Positions 12,435 through 25,577 of a stretch of 64,000 bases of DNA are shown here, one piece after another. Source of the stretch: Styela clava (lineage: Eukaryota > Chordata > Ascidiacea > Stolidobranchia > Styelidae); assembly GCF_964204865.1 (NCBI RefSeq), contig NC_135252.1:8453383-8517382 (forward strand). The letters are read 5' to 3'. Position 1 is the first letter of the stretch. Every line of letters starts with the position of its first letter. Under the pieces are notes generated by a model that had not been told where the DNA came from, searched no databases, and saw only the letters and a program-made list of their open reading frames with translations. Made by a program: the position numbers and the translations under genes.

Positions 12435-12715
12435 ATGCACGATTTGGTGTTACTAAATGGCAAGGATGCCAGCATGCTCGATATGCAGGTTTAAATGCTT
12501 CCAGAACCAAGAATGATGCACCATGATCATACATTTGGTCATCAAGTATTAGGAACTGGTACATTTGTCTTTTTATGAAACTGAGACCGTTATTTCATGG
12601 TTCTCACTTTTGATACCTTTCATTCTTTTTATTATTATTATGAAACTGAAGTAAATAAACAATTTTAAGAAACGTATTATATTGTTGTGGTTTGAAAATA
12701 CAGATACGCGTTTAC
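12435..12715. other. FUT 3' UTR
   Basis: Runs from the FUT stop codon past AATAAA at 12654-12659 to the start of the large palindrome. No coding signal is seen. Confidence 0.5.
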
Positions 12716-13798
12716 GTCAGTTTGGCGTTCTGCGACCACCACATCAAAAGTACAAGAAACTAGTCCAAGTGGAGGGATTTTCTTGACGACGAAAAAATGT
12801 TGAAATCCCAGTTTGGCACCATTAGCATCATCGTTTAATAATCGAAACAATATTGCGTAGTCTACACTAAAAATGAAACGAAAAAGGCATAAGAAGTTTT
12901 GGTTTAGGAGTTCAGCGACAGATAAAATAATGTTATATATATTATCACTATTTTACATAGTGTGAATCGAAATAAATATGCGTAATGGTTATTCGCTAAC
13001 GGAAACGACACCACAGCGCCTGCTCACTGAAGATGAAGGTTTAGGGAGGAGGGGTGCTCACCCGCTATAGCCTATAAGGGTTGTAGGGAACTCACGGATT
13101 TGGATCATAATGAAAAAAAAACAATATATCCTCGATCAATTTTCTATTCTATTGAAATACATTTCCTGGATTAAAGATAAAATAAAGGCGTTATCGAATA
13201 AAGTACTCGCGCGTTCACCTTGAATACAATTGTTATTTCGTTTCAGAGGTCAGATTACCGACCATGGTTTTGTATTTTCGCAACAAAAAATATCTTTCTC
13301 CTTTCAACAAGTGAATTTCGACAACGCGTGGCAATGAAGAAACAATGATGTAATGTAACAGATTAAAGCGTCATAAAATGAGCACGAAAAAAGCACCGTT
13401 AAGCATATATATTATAGCATGACAGTGTGCACGATTAGAAAACTCATAGCAAACCGGCTACTATACATGGTGGAATGAATATACCGGTATGTTCATTCAT
13501 TTACGGCAGGGATCACCAAACAACGCTTGAATCCATACCACACTTTAATCCAGCCCGCCATACTTCGCTTAAAAATATCCAGTTCAAATAAAGAATGCTC
13601 ATGTAATTAACTCTTTTGCTTGCGATTTTTTTCCTTCATCGCGTAGCATTTCTATTTTTTTCGTGCACATTTTATGAAGCTTTAATCTGTTATATTACAT
13701 CATTGTTTCTTCATTGCCACGCGTTGTCGAAATTTACTCGTTGAAGGGGAAAGATATTTTTTGTTGCGAAAATGCAAAACCACGGTCGGTAATCTGAC

Positions 13799-13822
13799 CA
13801 GAGCCATTATATAATGGCTCTG
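13799..13822. mobile_element. 24-bp palindromic hAT-like remnant
   Basis: A perfect 24-bp palindrome whose half is CAGAGCCATTAT. It is flanked by ATCTGAC at 13792-13798 and again at 13823-13829. The inverted partner arm (near 13250) lacks both the palindrome and the second copy of the flank, so it serves as an empty-site reference. The size looks like two terminal inverted repeats joined with nothing between them. Confidence 0.6.
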
Positions 13823-14160
13823 ATCTGACCTCTAAAATGTAATAACAATTGTATTCTAAGGTGAAAACCCGAGTAGGTACTTTAGATAACGCTTTTATTT
13901 TATCTTCAATTCAGAAAATGTATTTCAATAGAATAGAAAATTGATTGAGGACATAATGTTTTTTTTTCATCATGATCCAAATCCGTGAGTTACCTACAAC
14001 CCTTATAGGCTATAGCGGGTGAGCATCCCTCCTCCCTCCTACCTAAACTTTCATCTCCAGTGAATAGAAGCTGTGTTGTCGTTTTCGTTAGCGAATAAGC
14101 AGTACGTAAATTTATTTCGATTCACACTATCTAAAATAGTGATAATATTTATAGCATTTC

Positions 14161-14294
14161 GGACCTCCTGAAGTATGTGCACCAAGATGGCGCACAACCT
14201 GAACTCTGGACCTCTTGAAGTATGCGCACCAAGATGACGCACAACCTGAACTCTGGACCTCCTGAAGTATGCACACCAAGATGGCGCACAACCT
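14161..14294. repeat. three tandem copies of the AAGATGGCG MITE end
   Basis: A unit of about 48 bp is repeated three times: GGACCTCCTGAAGTATGTGC followed by ACCAAGATGGCGCACAACCT, with small differences. It sits in the right arm of the palindrome and replaces about 45 bp present in the left arm. Confidence 0.75.
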
Positions 14295-14469
14295 TTTTCA
14301 TTTCATTTTTAGTGTAGGCTACATGGAACTGTTTCGATTATTAAACGATGATGCTAATGGTGCCAATATTGGATTTCAACATTTTTTCGTCGTTGTCGTC
14401 AAGAAAATTTCTTCACTTAGACTCGTTTCTCGCACTTTTGATGTGGTGGTCGCAGAACGCCAAACTGAC

Positions 14470-15031
14470 CAAAGTTTGAATTTGTAGAATTTCTATTCGT
14501 CTAAAATCTAAATGATGACGAAAACATGCCATGTTTGGTTCAAACATCACTACTATCACTATCACACACTACATTAATCACTGAAAATTTCATAGCAATT
14601 GGTCCAGTATTCGAAGAGAAAAGCGATTTTATCATGACGAAAGAGAAGAAAAACAAGAACAACAACATAATATTGAAACGATCCTTATGTCCACTGACAT
14701 GTCCACTAATATGTTTTTAGTTTATTATTAATTCAATAGACCAGGGCTACTCAACTATTTTTACTGAAGATCCACATACATAACTTCAAAAATATTTGGG
14801 TCCGGACTTTCTAGAAATTATATTTAAACACGCACTTCCTCGACAGACTAATGATTATTAGCTATATAAGATTGTTTATTATGGCGTTAGAGTTCTTTTC
14901 ATATATATTTAAACCTATAAAAGTGATTTTATAAAAAGAAACTGCGATAGACTACCATGTTCATCATACTATTGAGCCGTAGTTTTGTCTTTCCTTTTCC
15001 CATATCCGTGTTGACATGATTTTTTCGTTAC
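14470..15031. other. intergenic region upstream of ATP synthase gene
   Basis: No gene is seen. CAGGGCTACTCAACT at about 14743 looks like one end of a hAT element, but no matching second end was found. Confidence 0.35.
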
Positions 15032-15379
15032 TGACGTCATCAATATGTGTTGCGTAATACTTCGTCGACTATTTCCCAGTATTTCAACATTTGCATCTCT
15101 AATAATATTTTTAATCAATTCTTAACGGTCGAAATTAATATCGTTCGGCTCATGCAACTACGTCTACAAAATCACCGAGCGCTATAAACATATATTAACG
15201 TAATCATGTTTAACGCGAAATATTTCTCCTATTTGCACAATTGTTGCGAAATGATATTTAGATGACGTACTACTTACGTAATGATCACGTAATATCAGAA
15301 ATCGAGGTCGATATGACGTCAATTTACTCCGTTGCGCCCCAGCACACAAATTGTTCTATGACGTCGCTGCGCATGCGCA
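15032..15379 (+). promoter_or_regulatory. ATP synthase c promoter: CRE sites and NRF-1 site
   Basis: Full CRE palindromes TGACGTCA occur at 15032-15039 and 15314-15321, with a TGACGTC at 15359-15365. Next to the last is TGCGCATGCGCA at 15368-15379, a perfect fit to the NRF-1 consensus (YGCGCAYGCGCR). NRF-1 and CREB/ATF are known regulators of nuclear genes for mitochondrial proteins in animals. The sites are about 40-120 bases before the probable transcript start. Confidence 0.6.
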
Positions 15380-15747
15380 TTAGCTCGTCTCCTTGGCTGC
15401 CCGTCAACCGTTGAGGACTTTTTTGCTGTCTGGAAGATTTCGGCGTCTTTTCTCATTCTTCATTTATCGTTCTGTTGGAAGGTCATCGGTAAGTATTCTC
15501 TTGCTTTCGAGATGTACCTATGGACTTTGTTAAGTTATTTAAGTACTTTAACTGTAAGGGAACCCTGAATAGCTGAAATTTCCGTTATTTTTTTGACCTT
15601 GTAAATCTGGATGTTGCGACACTGATCTATTTTTAGCACTTCAAATAATATGTCAACGTTCCGTTTTGTTCATCGATATAAAACTCTCGCGTCGATTGCA
15701 CATTAAAACAGTTGTTTGTTAACTTACAGAGAAATTTTAAAGATACA

Positions 15748-17238
<1,491 letters not shown>

Positions 17239-18906
17239 GACCGTTCCGAGTTTAATGTTGATATATGAATTAAATGTTATCCAAAATTACTTTTACTGTC
17301 ATTTCCTAAAGTTCTTCGGTTTTAATCTTCCTATTTAAGACCAAACCTACATTTTCCTTGGCATGGAGCGATCTATCAGATGTGAATGATTTTGTCTGTT
17401 CGCAAATATATCAGTTGATTGTCGACATGCCTTTTCGTGGCGTTCATGTAGGTGTCTGTCATCAATAGCAGCTCTTGTTGAAGCCATAGTTGTAGGGTCA
17501 GACTTCCCCTAAGTTTCGCGTTGGATGTGACTGCTCGTTTAGTAGTAGATTTATTATTGTAAGGTTTTGGAAAGATAATCAGCTGTGCTCAAGCGTTTAG
17601 CAGTCGTGAGAGGGGTTTAAGGAAGCTGAAAATAAATCATCGGCGAGAAACTATCCACATCCAATACTGATTTCTTTGCAGACTGTTAGCAGCTGCTGTC
17701 CAAATAGCTTTCGGGAAACATGACTGTGCCTGGTCGGTGGGAAAAGAATGCCGCTGCTCGCAAAAAAAATATGCCATAATTTGAAGAACTTCTTGATTTG
17801 TTTGAATACCTGCGTTTTGGGAGAGAGAGATTTATTGCCACAAAAACAAAATCAACACTAATATAAACATAATACAATAACGAAAATATTCCACAGTAAT
17901 TGATTATTGCTTTGTGCGGGTCGGTGTGCAAGACCGATTAAAGTCATCTAGGAATTATTACTCGTTGGAAGGACATTTGTAGTAAATCAAATCGGACTTC
18001 GGTGTAAAACTAATCTGGACACATTTAATTTTCCGTCGATGGTCTTTCGCGCCAACATTCGCATATGCGTGGCTCTCTACATTGGTGACTATATTTCAAT
18101 AATTCGTGCATGTACGATCGTGTCGCAATTCGTTCGTTCGAAACTAAACTTTCCAGGACTTACTCTTTTATCGACCAGGCCGTAGAAACTGCGGTCAAGT
18201 TGACGTAATATCGAATAAAGTGGTGACATTTCTGATATGAGTTTGCTTCGTGCAGCAAAGGTCAACCGAAAGTCGCAAAAAAAAATTTAGAACCGGAGAT
18301 TTTTGAAACAGCCTGTGACGTATTCTAACTATAAGTATATTTTGATTTAGATACGTGCATCAATGCATTCCACATAGTCGTATTTGCGTGTGTGTGCCCA
18401 TAAATACTCATTATATATACCATGTGGATAAACCAGTCGAATTGCGAAGACAAACTAAAGCATAATGAACAAAACGTAAAATTATTATAGTGCGTTTTAC
18501 AAAATAGATTTAAATTAATTTTCGCTGGAAAATCTAGCGATGTGAAACAACTGGTAAATCGTTCACTCACATTCTCTTAGCCATACGTAATGTACCATAC
18601 TTATAATATAGGTTGTGAAGTATAGCGGAAGGTGAATGTCAGATCGTAAGAAATTCGAATGATTTATTTTTTGAAAAGTTTTAATAAAAAATATTAACCG
18701 AGCGTTTCTCATATACGGCGATGCCATTTGCGTGTGAATTAGTCCGGCAGATAAGGGGCCTTTTTGGGCCCAACCTTGTTTTCAGACAAAGTTTTTTTTA
18801 TTTGTGATTATTCATCTTGGGGTTATTGCCCATCATTTCTACATGGGTGTGGAGTTTGCTGCCTTGAGCAACTTTTACGGCTAGATATTTGTATTAGTGT
18901 TTTTCA
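17239..18906. other. ATP synthase 3' UTR and intergenic sequence
   Basis: Possible poly(A) signals are ATTAAA near 17262 and AATAAA near 17631. The rest has no supported gene; minus-strand open frames at 17686-17931 and 18325-18570 have no recognisable motif. Confidence 0.4.
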
Positions 18907-19017
18907 TCAAATCTGTGCACCATAATGGCGCACAACCTGAAACCTAACCTGTTACAATACTATGTTCTGGTTGTGCGCCATCTTGGTACACAAACTACGA
19001 AAGCACCAAATTTACTA
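18907..19017. repeat. copy of the AAGATGGCG MITE family
   Basis: Inverted ends CTGTGCACCATAATGGCGCA and TGCGCCATCTTGGTACACAA lie around a short core with CCTAACCTG. About 110 bp, diverged. Confidence 0.65.
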
Positions 19018-21346
19018 GGAAATAAAAATCAATAACTTGTAGGCATTCTTTGAACCCAGCTTTGGGTCGCGACCCATATATATGGAAATACTGTTGAAAT
19101 ACGCGTAAACTAAAGAGTACTATTTCAAAATACCCGCTTTTGTTGCAATTAACAATACAAGCCTGCTAATGCAGTCGGCAGTGGTTCAAGTGGATATTCA
19201 CCCGGTGGAGAACAGTCAATTATTTGTTAGCAAGGAAAGGATTCTTATGCAGCGGGATGATCACGACGATGCAGTGAAAGATAATGATATCACGTGAACA
19301 AGAATGAGAAAATTGCTACATTTTATAGTATATCCCTGGGAAAGAATGTAGTTCATTCTTATGTTCCATTCCAATGCTTTTCAAACTACCAAAAACTTTC
19401 AACACTTTTGCTTCTTCTCTTCTATAAAAATACATTGTTATTATATATTCGCATTTCCAGCTGTTTGTTCGTGCTCCCAGATAACCGATCAGTGGCCTCC
19501 AAGGAGGCCGGGGTCCCCTTTTAGGAAACCCTGTCAAAAACTATGAGAGGCCACCGTGCTTCTCTTGCCTGTTGTCATGCTGTCCCTCGAATTCAGCTAC
19601 AACAAAAAATTCACGAAAACGGGTTTTAGATTTTATGATTTCATTATTATTCTCGACGATGAATGATATATATACGGGTGGTAAAAATGCCGAGTTATTC
19701 CAACAACATGATCATGTTTTGCAATTGACAACCAATATTTTATATGTAACTTTGTTTGACAGAGCCCCAAGGCCAAGAGATCTGAATACAAATATCAAAA
19801 ATGTGAGGCCAAAAAAGTTACACTACAACATAGCCAAATGCGCTGTATTTACGATAGATAACAGGTTTACCAAAAAGCATTACATGAAAATGGTAAAATA
19901 AAGATCAACTTAGCAATATCTACTTAGGACTTGGTGATATGCATCTGTTGATGATTTTATCTGTTTGTTTCGGAAGTTTGATTACAGAATTAATTGTGGT
20001 TGTTGGGGATGTTTCAAAAAATAGGTTGAATGGAAAAAAGGTTTGACAAAATGTCAAGGTTTGAGAGTAGTAGAGAAGTGGAAAAAATACTCCCATGTGT
20101 TCTTCATTTAATAACCACGCCACAGAACTTCCCCAATAAATATACGCAGCAATTGCGAGAGGCAGATATGCCAAGATGGGATTTCATTGCATTGCAAACC
20201 AATGTTAGCGATTCTCAGATATATTCGCGCATTCCCATCTGAACAGCGTGGAAAAGATTATACCTATCTACACACTTGAAAAACTATGTCAGATGAGCGT
20301 CATATTATTGAATATCAGTAAAAAAAATAGTGCAATGAGAAATGACATATAAGGCGTGACTTTCAGTAATATGCATCAAATAATCTTATTGTGGACTACA
20401 TATTTTAAAACATTTCGTCACGCCAAACGCAGTCCGAAACTTTTTGTCTCTGGCTGATCTTAGATACCAATTAGCACTCAATGAAAACTAGTAAGAGGCG
20501 AGCGATTGAGCAGATAATATGAGTATCCATCCCCCAGCTGTCATTTGAGTAGGTACTGCTGTTTTTATTGCAGATGATACTGATTTTTTTGTATTAAAGA
20601 TTTACTGGCATCGCCGATTTAAGGATGTCAAGTGATGGATATAAATAAACCATTTGAAAACCAACACGCGGTTTGAATGAATAAAAAAGCTGAAACTAGT
20701 ATTCTTTAAAACAGCATACAAATTCTATGAAATGAAATCATACACAAAAGCTCGTCAAAAACCTATAGCTCAATAAACAAGTGGAGTTTGATGCATGTTC
20801 GCAAAAATGTGCGCGTTACTACGTACAACCGAAGCAAGCAGGAAAATGTGTGTGATGTACTAGTGATCAAAATGTTTGACTCAACCATGTTGGCATAACA
20901 GGTGCACATTTCGGTTTCGCATAGGCATACCTTCTATCTCCACAAGGATATATTAATTTGGCCAAAGTCAATGCTGCACCTGAAAGGTTCCGGTTCTTCC
21001 AAAATAAAACACGTTACACATCGTTAGATACCAGTGGAAGTTTTTACATGGCCTTGTTCGGAGTGAAAGACGAGGTCGAATATTCCAATCCATTTCAACT
21101 AATAAAATATTTCCCAAGTCTCTAAGCTTTAAGCAGGAAAACGAAATGCCCGCAGCAACACAAATGTAGTTTGACGAGCGCAAAAGAAAGTGGCTAGATG
21201 CCGTCGATGGATCTTGGCTTATATTAGTGAAATAAACTACCATTTTTTCTATTAAAATTGAATTTCTGACATTGTAAGAAGATGCAACGTTACTATGTAT
21301 TCAAAACTAACCCATGTAGTTATGAAATAATTGTTTTTAACGAAAA
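19018..21346. other. repeat-like region without a supported gene
   Basis: TTTGGGTCGCGACCC near 19062 resembles the end of hAT elements, but no partner end was found. Several open frames of 60-109 codons occur (for example 19572-19901 + and 20968-21243 -), with no family motif and no consistent splice structure. Confidence 0.3.
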
Positions 21347-21448
21347 GGTGCTCCTGAAGTATTCGTACCAAGATGGCGCACAACCTGAACATTGCATGTG
21401 TACCAGGTTAGGATTCAGGTTGTGCGTCATCTTAGTACAAATACTTGA
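21347..21448. repeat. copy of the AAGATGGCG MITE family
   Basis: Left end GGTGCTCCTGAAGTATTCGT then ACCAAGATGGCGCACAACCT. The right part AGGTTGTGCGTCATCTTAGT ends ACAAATACTTGAA. A compact copy of about 100 bp. Confidence 0.75.
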
Positions 21449-22494
21449 AATCCATTTAAAAAAAATTGCTCAACATTATATACTCCACACCCACCTGGGT
21501 ATCATTATTTATGTCATCGACAATATATCTAAACAATAAAAAAAACTTTATGTCCCAAAACAATGTAAAGGCCCGATTCTGCCGGACTAAATCCACTGGA
21601 GTTTGACAAAGCATTTCTTTGCCATCACGGACTTTAAAATTGCCAAAAATCATCTCCCGTTGGGCGTGATCAGTTTATGACGTGGTATTTAATTTTCCTG
21701 AAGGACTAAAGTAGTCGGGGCAACGCGCCGGACGAATTACCGCAATTCGTCCGGCGCAACGACCCTCATGCATCCATCCTACATCAAACGAGCGTCAGCT
21801 TTTTACCATGTCCAAATACTTTTCCTTATGATTTCCCTCGCAGGTAGCGTAGCAACCGTCCACCGGATATAACCCACTAAGCCCCTTAGTGACAACGTCT
21901 GGACTATTGCAAACGAAGAAACGTCATTTGCATCTCTCGCGAAATTCCACAGAACACGGGCTTTTGTGGCTTTCACGCGTGGAGCCGATATTCCGCATGT
22001 ATAGGAATTTTCTCACAGATCCAATCAAAAGTCATTAAGTCCCGTCAACGACCTGGGAAATCGCCACCATACACCATAAAAACATTATCGCAATGCAGAC
22101 AACCGCGAGACTATGCATGTGGGTGCTAAAGCTGAGGGTGAAGATTTGTTGGCAGAAAAAAATAAGTCCTGTTTACAGGGATAATTGGAACTACCAAGAA
22201 TCTGCAAAGCCACTCAGTATAATCAGATTTGGCGGTCACACCTAGAATTTTCTGCAAACCTTACTAAGAAGAGCCTGTTCATGATCGGGTTAGGAGAAAT
22301 CTCTGTCTCATATGTGGTTGTTAAAAAAGGTAGGCAACGAGTCTCTAGAATATTTGCAGCGTATAAAGCTATAATGGACGAATGATATAGAATATATTCA
22401 AAATTAACCCTCCACAACAAAAAAATGATGCTCTTAAAGTATGTACATGTACACCAAAAAAGTAACAACCTAATCAAAATGAGCGAGAGGGGTT
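21449..22494. other. non-coding stretch with one strong hairpin
   Basis: No gene was recognised. It contains the perfect hairpin at 21725-21757 listed separately. Confidence 0.35.
21725..21757. repeat. GC-rich perfect hairpin (14-bp stem, 5-nt loop)
   Basis: GCGCCGGACGAATT, loop ACCGC, then AATTCGTCCGGCGC. It is much more GC-rich than its surroundings. Function unknown; it may be a transposon end. Confidence 0.7.
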
Positions 22495-22914
22495 GGTAGC
22501 CTAAAAGTCTCATTGCGCGCAGCGCATTAGGAGCAGCGCATTACGCACAGTGAGGCCGCATTAGGAGCAGCGCATTGGGCACAGTGAAGCCGCATTAGGC
22601 GCGGCGCATTGGGCACAATGCGAGATCACATTAGGAGCAGCGCATTGGGCACAGTGAAGCCGCATTAGGCGCAGCGCATTGGGCACAATGCGAGATCGCA
22701 TTAAAGCAGCGCATTGGTCACAATGCGAGGTCGCATTAGGAGCAGCGCATTGTGCACAGTCAGGATTGACTATTCATTCATCCATTTTATCATTGTTTGA
22801 GGAATCTATAAAGACAGGCCAGACCCGACTTTTAGATAGTCGCAACAGTGATTCGACTTGACTTGGTACTCGAATTTGATAGAACTAGGTTGGTGACACG
22901 TTACTGTAATTTAA
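22495..22914. repeat. left inverted arm with ~34-bp minisatellite
   Basis: From about 22510 to 22760 a unit of 34-36 bp alternates between GGGCACAGTGAAGCCGCATT and GGGCACAATGCGAGATCGC forms, each followed by AGG(A/C)GCAGCGCATT. The inner 22760-22914 is unique sequence shared with the right arm. Confidence 0.8.
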
Positions 22915-24020
22915 CAGCTGTAACTTAACAGCTTTGCCTTTTGTTGTGACAGTAGAATCATGTATGTCTGAAATTGGTCAGACGAAACAATAGGAAAATA
23001 TATTTGTCTTATTGTGCCAGAAAAATTCGATGAGAATAAAATGATTATTATGACATACCGAAGATTTATAGACGACTGCAAACTATTTTGGACATCAGGA
23101 TCAAAAAACATTCATATCTGCAGTTATAGCTTGTTTGTCTAAAAGAGTTAGACTATGATCTAACGAAAGCTTACAAATATATATACTTGTTATTTCGTGA
23201 AAAAAGATAATGCCATACATATTGACATAAATTACTCAATATAAAACCGCTTGATATTTTTCAATCAGCTTTATCATCCAAGTTCCCCACTGTTAATGAT
23301 GCATTCAAAAGTTTCATTGATTCTTCAACATACCAGGCGCGATTCTCACTGTGTATGTTTACTTGCGGTTGCTTTTTTATCAGGAGTATGTTTGTTCAAA
23401 GAATTCTTGCTATGCTCCAACGAAACGTTAGAAAAGCACATATGACTTAAATTTGCCCCGTGATTCCGAATCACATATAATTCAGTTCAGAATAATCATT
23501 GAAGATATAGATTGAGTTCAAAATTAATTTAAATCGTGGAAATAACATTAACATAGAGAAATATAAAAGCGATAATGCGCTACAAGATTCAACATATTTG
23601 TGAGTATATTTTCAGAAGTGAGGCAGTATTTATTAGATTTTGATTATTCAATGTAAATTATAAAGGAAATGTAACTGGTAAACTGTTCATGAAAGTACCA
23701 GTTTATGTCTGAATACTTTTTTAAACTCAATAGGTCAAGCGCAAATCTTATAGAAAATTAAAAACAAACCATTTTCTGATTGCGGCAATGTTTATTTTAA
23801 AATTAAATCATTTTATATGTTGTTTTTGTGATTTTCCTGTATTTATCATAGTGATATTTATCATCATATTGACGGTATGTAGCATTAAATGCATATTCAT
23901 GTGTGGGTGATGTACACCGATAAAATAGCTAGAAACACAAAACATGTAGCTTAAATTGTTCGAGTTGTTTCAATGGGGTAAAAGGCAATCTATGGAACTT
24001 TTATTAAACAAAGCCTGGAC
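22915..24020. other. interior of foldback-like element, left part
   Basis: AT-rich; no coding region recognised. Confidence 0.35.
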
Positions 24021-24126
24021 GACCTGAAGTATGCGCATCAAGATGGCGCACAATCTGAACTCAGGTTGTGCACAAGGTTAGGGTTCAGGTTGTGCGACAT
24101 CTTGGTGCACATACTTCACGAGTACC
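24021..24126. repeat. copy of the AAGATGGCG MITE family
   Basis: Left end CCTGAAGTATGCGCATCAAG then ATGGCGCACAATCTGAACT; right end GTTGTGCGACATCTTGGTGC then ACATACTTCACGAGTACC. About 105 bp with clear inverted ends. Confidence 0.75.
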
Positions 24127-24372
24127 CAAAGCCTTATACAATTTTGATTGTTTATGCCTAAACGGCTATGATGGCTACTTCAGGTTGGATTGTCGGCTAG
24201 GTATCTCAGATATAATCACTTTGTGCAATCAGTTTCACTTGTTATGTATTCTCAGTTTTATTGTATAAATTCATTGTCCGTAATTTTGAGTCACGAAGTA
24301 GACCCCGCTGGAAGGCAGATTACTCAACAAAACATACACCATGTTCCACTTAATTGCTTCAAGAATCATTAG

Positions 24373-24939
24373 ATGGAGGCTTTATTTCAACATTGCTGTG
24401 AATCGAGGATTGGATTTGAAAACCCAACATTTACATGGTTTTGTGACATGTTTTGCGGTTGCCGTATGCCTGACGACGGTGAAAAATGCATAAATGCGTG
24501 GCATGCGGAACTTAGTTTCACAGAAAATGTCAAAGAGAACCTCCTGAAGTAAACCACGAAGAAGATTCGAAATGAACTTGCGACGACTGTGAATCCACAG
24601 GGATACATACATACAGGATACTTTACGAAACATTTTTATGAAGTCGTCAAAAAATGAGCCAGAGGAAACGGATAAATAGGTTTCGACTTCTCAATCGTTT
24701 TTATCAAATCTAGGGAGAAAAGGTTGGGAATAATAATACACGAAATGGTTCACGCAGCTGGGGTTTTGATGCATGAAGGTGGAAGTGAACATGGACCTAA
24801 ATTTCAAAAAAGAACCCGCCGTATGGTCAAACAATTAAAATATCATCAGAAGAAACTCCTTCCAGAGCTGAGACATCTGAGGATAAACTTCAATAATATA
24901 AGCAAAGAATTAAAATATGTTATGACTATAAGTGATTAG
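24373..24939 (+). CDS. SprT-like zinc metalloprotease, small spliced gene
   Basis: I join 24373-24548 and 24714-24939. The 165-base intron starts GTAAAC and ends after a pyrimidine-rich TATCAAATCTAG, and the phase (2) fits exactly. The product is about 133 residues. The HExxH zinc site is in GIIIHEMVHAAGV, and the third ligand is the His of SEHGPKF, the same order as SPRTN (LLHEMIHAYL...GHGPEF). Upstream, LFQHCCES...FTWFCDMFCGC matches the SprT fold before the active site (SPRTN LQALFVQFN...VKW). The region after the active site is a basic helix-rich tail with no SHP or PIP box, so it is a bare SprT core unlike full SPRTN. SPRTN degrades DNA-protein crosslinks; the role here is unknown. A poly(A) signal AATAAA lies near 24952. 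Further upstream exons are possible. Confidence 0.6.
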
Positions 24940-25577
24940 AAAAAAATATTAATAAATAACAGTTCAAATCTCTTTCCTTTATGTTATGTGTGTGGTATAA
25001 TTAAACATAATATCATTTCCCACTGCTGTTGTTTTTATTTCGCATAAACATCGAGGTTAAGAACGATATAATTGCATTCAATTCAGGATGAAGGAAAGTT
25101 GATATCATCATGTGAATTAATCGCACATATTTATGGGAACACTCATAACTTTTTTCTGAAATGCATAGCAGATGTATTAGTAATTTCTTATTCAAAGCCT
25201 TGTTGAATGGGATGTATGGAATACCCCATAAAATTGGGGCTAGATATCACCGGTCCGAGTCCCAGCAAATTCGATTGCAGATTCCATAAATAATGCTAAA
25301 TCCTGACTGTGCGTAATGCGCTGCTGCTAATACGGCCTCACTGTGCCTAATGCGCTGCTCTTAATGCGACCACGTATTGTGTCCAATGCGCTGCTCCTAA
25401 TACGTCCTCACTGTGCTCAATGCGCTGTTCTTAATGCGGCCTCAATGTGCCCAATGCGCTGCTCTCAATGCGACCACGTATTGTGTCCAATGCGCTGCAC
25501 CTAATGCGGCCTCACTGTGCCCAATGCGCTGCTCCTGATGCGGCCTCACTGTGCCCAATGCGCTGCTCGCAACGAGC
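24940..25577. repeat. SprT-like 3' flank and an extra direct copy of the minisatellite unit
   Basis: About 25250-25577 repeats the right-arm organisation (CCAGCAAATTCGA, then GATTCCATAAATAATG, then GCGCTGCTCCTAAT units) in the same direction as 25578-26014. The rest is AT-rich with no gene. Confidence 0.6.

Larger units (their letters stand above)
12716..14469. repeat. 1.75-kb imperfect palindrome (long inverted repeat)
   Basis: The left arm 12716-13392 and right arm 13655-14469 are inverted copies around a ~262-bp spacer. Matching landmarks include GTCAGTTTGGCGTTCTGCG (left) with CGCAGAACGCCAAACTGAC (right), TGCTCACCCGCTATAGCC with GGCTATAGCGGGTGAGCA, and CAACGCGTGGCAATGAAG with CTTCATTGCCACGCGTTG. 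The arms differ by scattered substitutions. The right arm also has two insertions, one of 24 bp (13799-13822) and one at 14161-14294. No long open frame is conserved. It may be a foldback or non-autonomous DNA transposon, or an old inverted duplication. No flanking target duplication was found. Confidence 0.85.

Noticed and set aside
14743..14800. hAT element starting CAGGGCTACTCAACT
   Set aside because: No inverted partner end or 8-bp duplication was found, so no element boundaries can be given.
22510..22760. CRISPR-like array
   Set aside because: Units are contiguous with no unique spacers, and the genome is eukaryotic.
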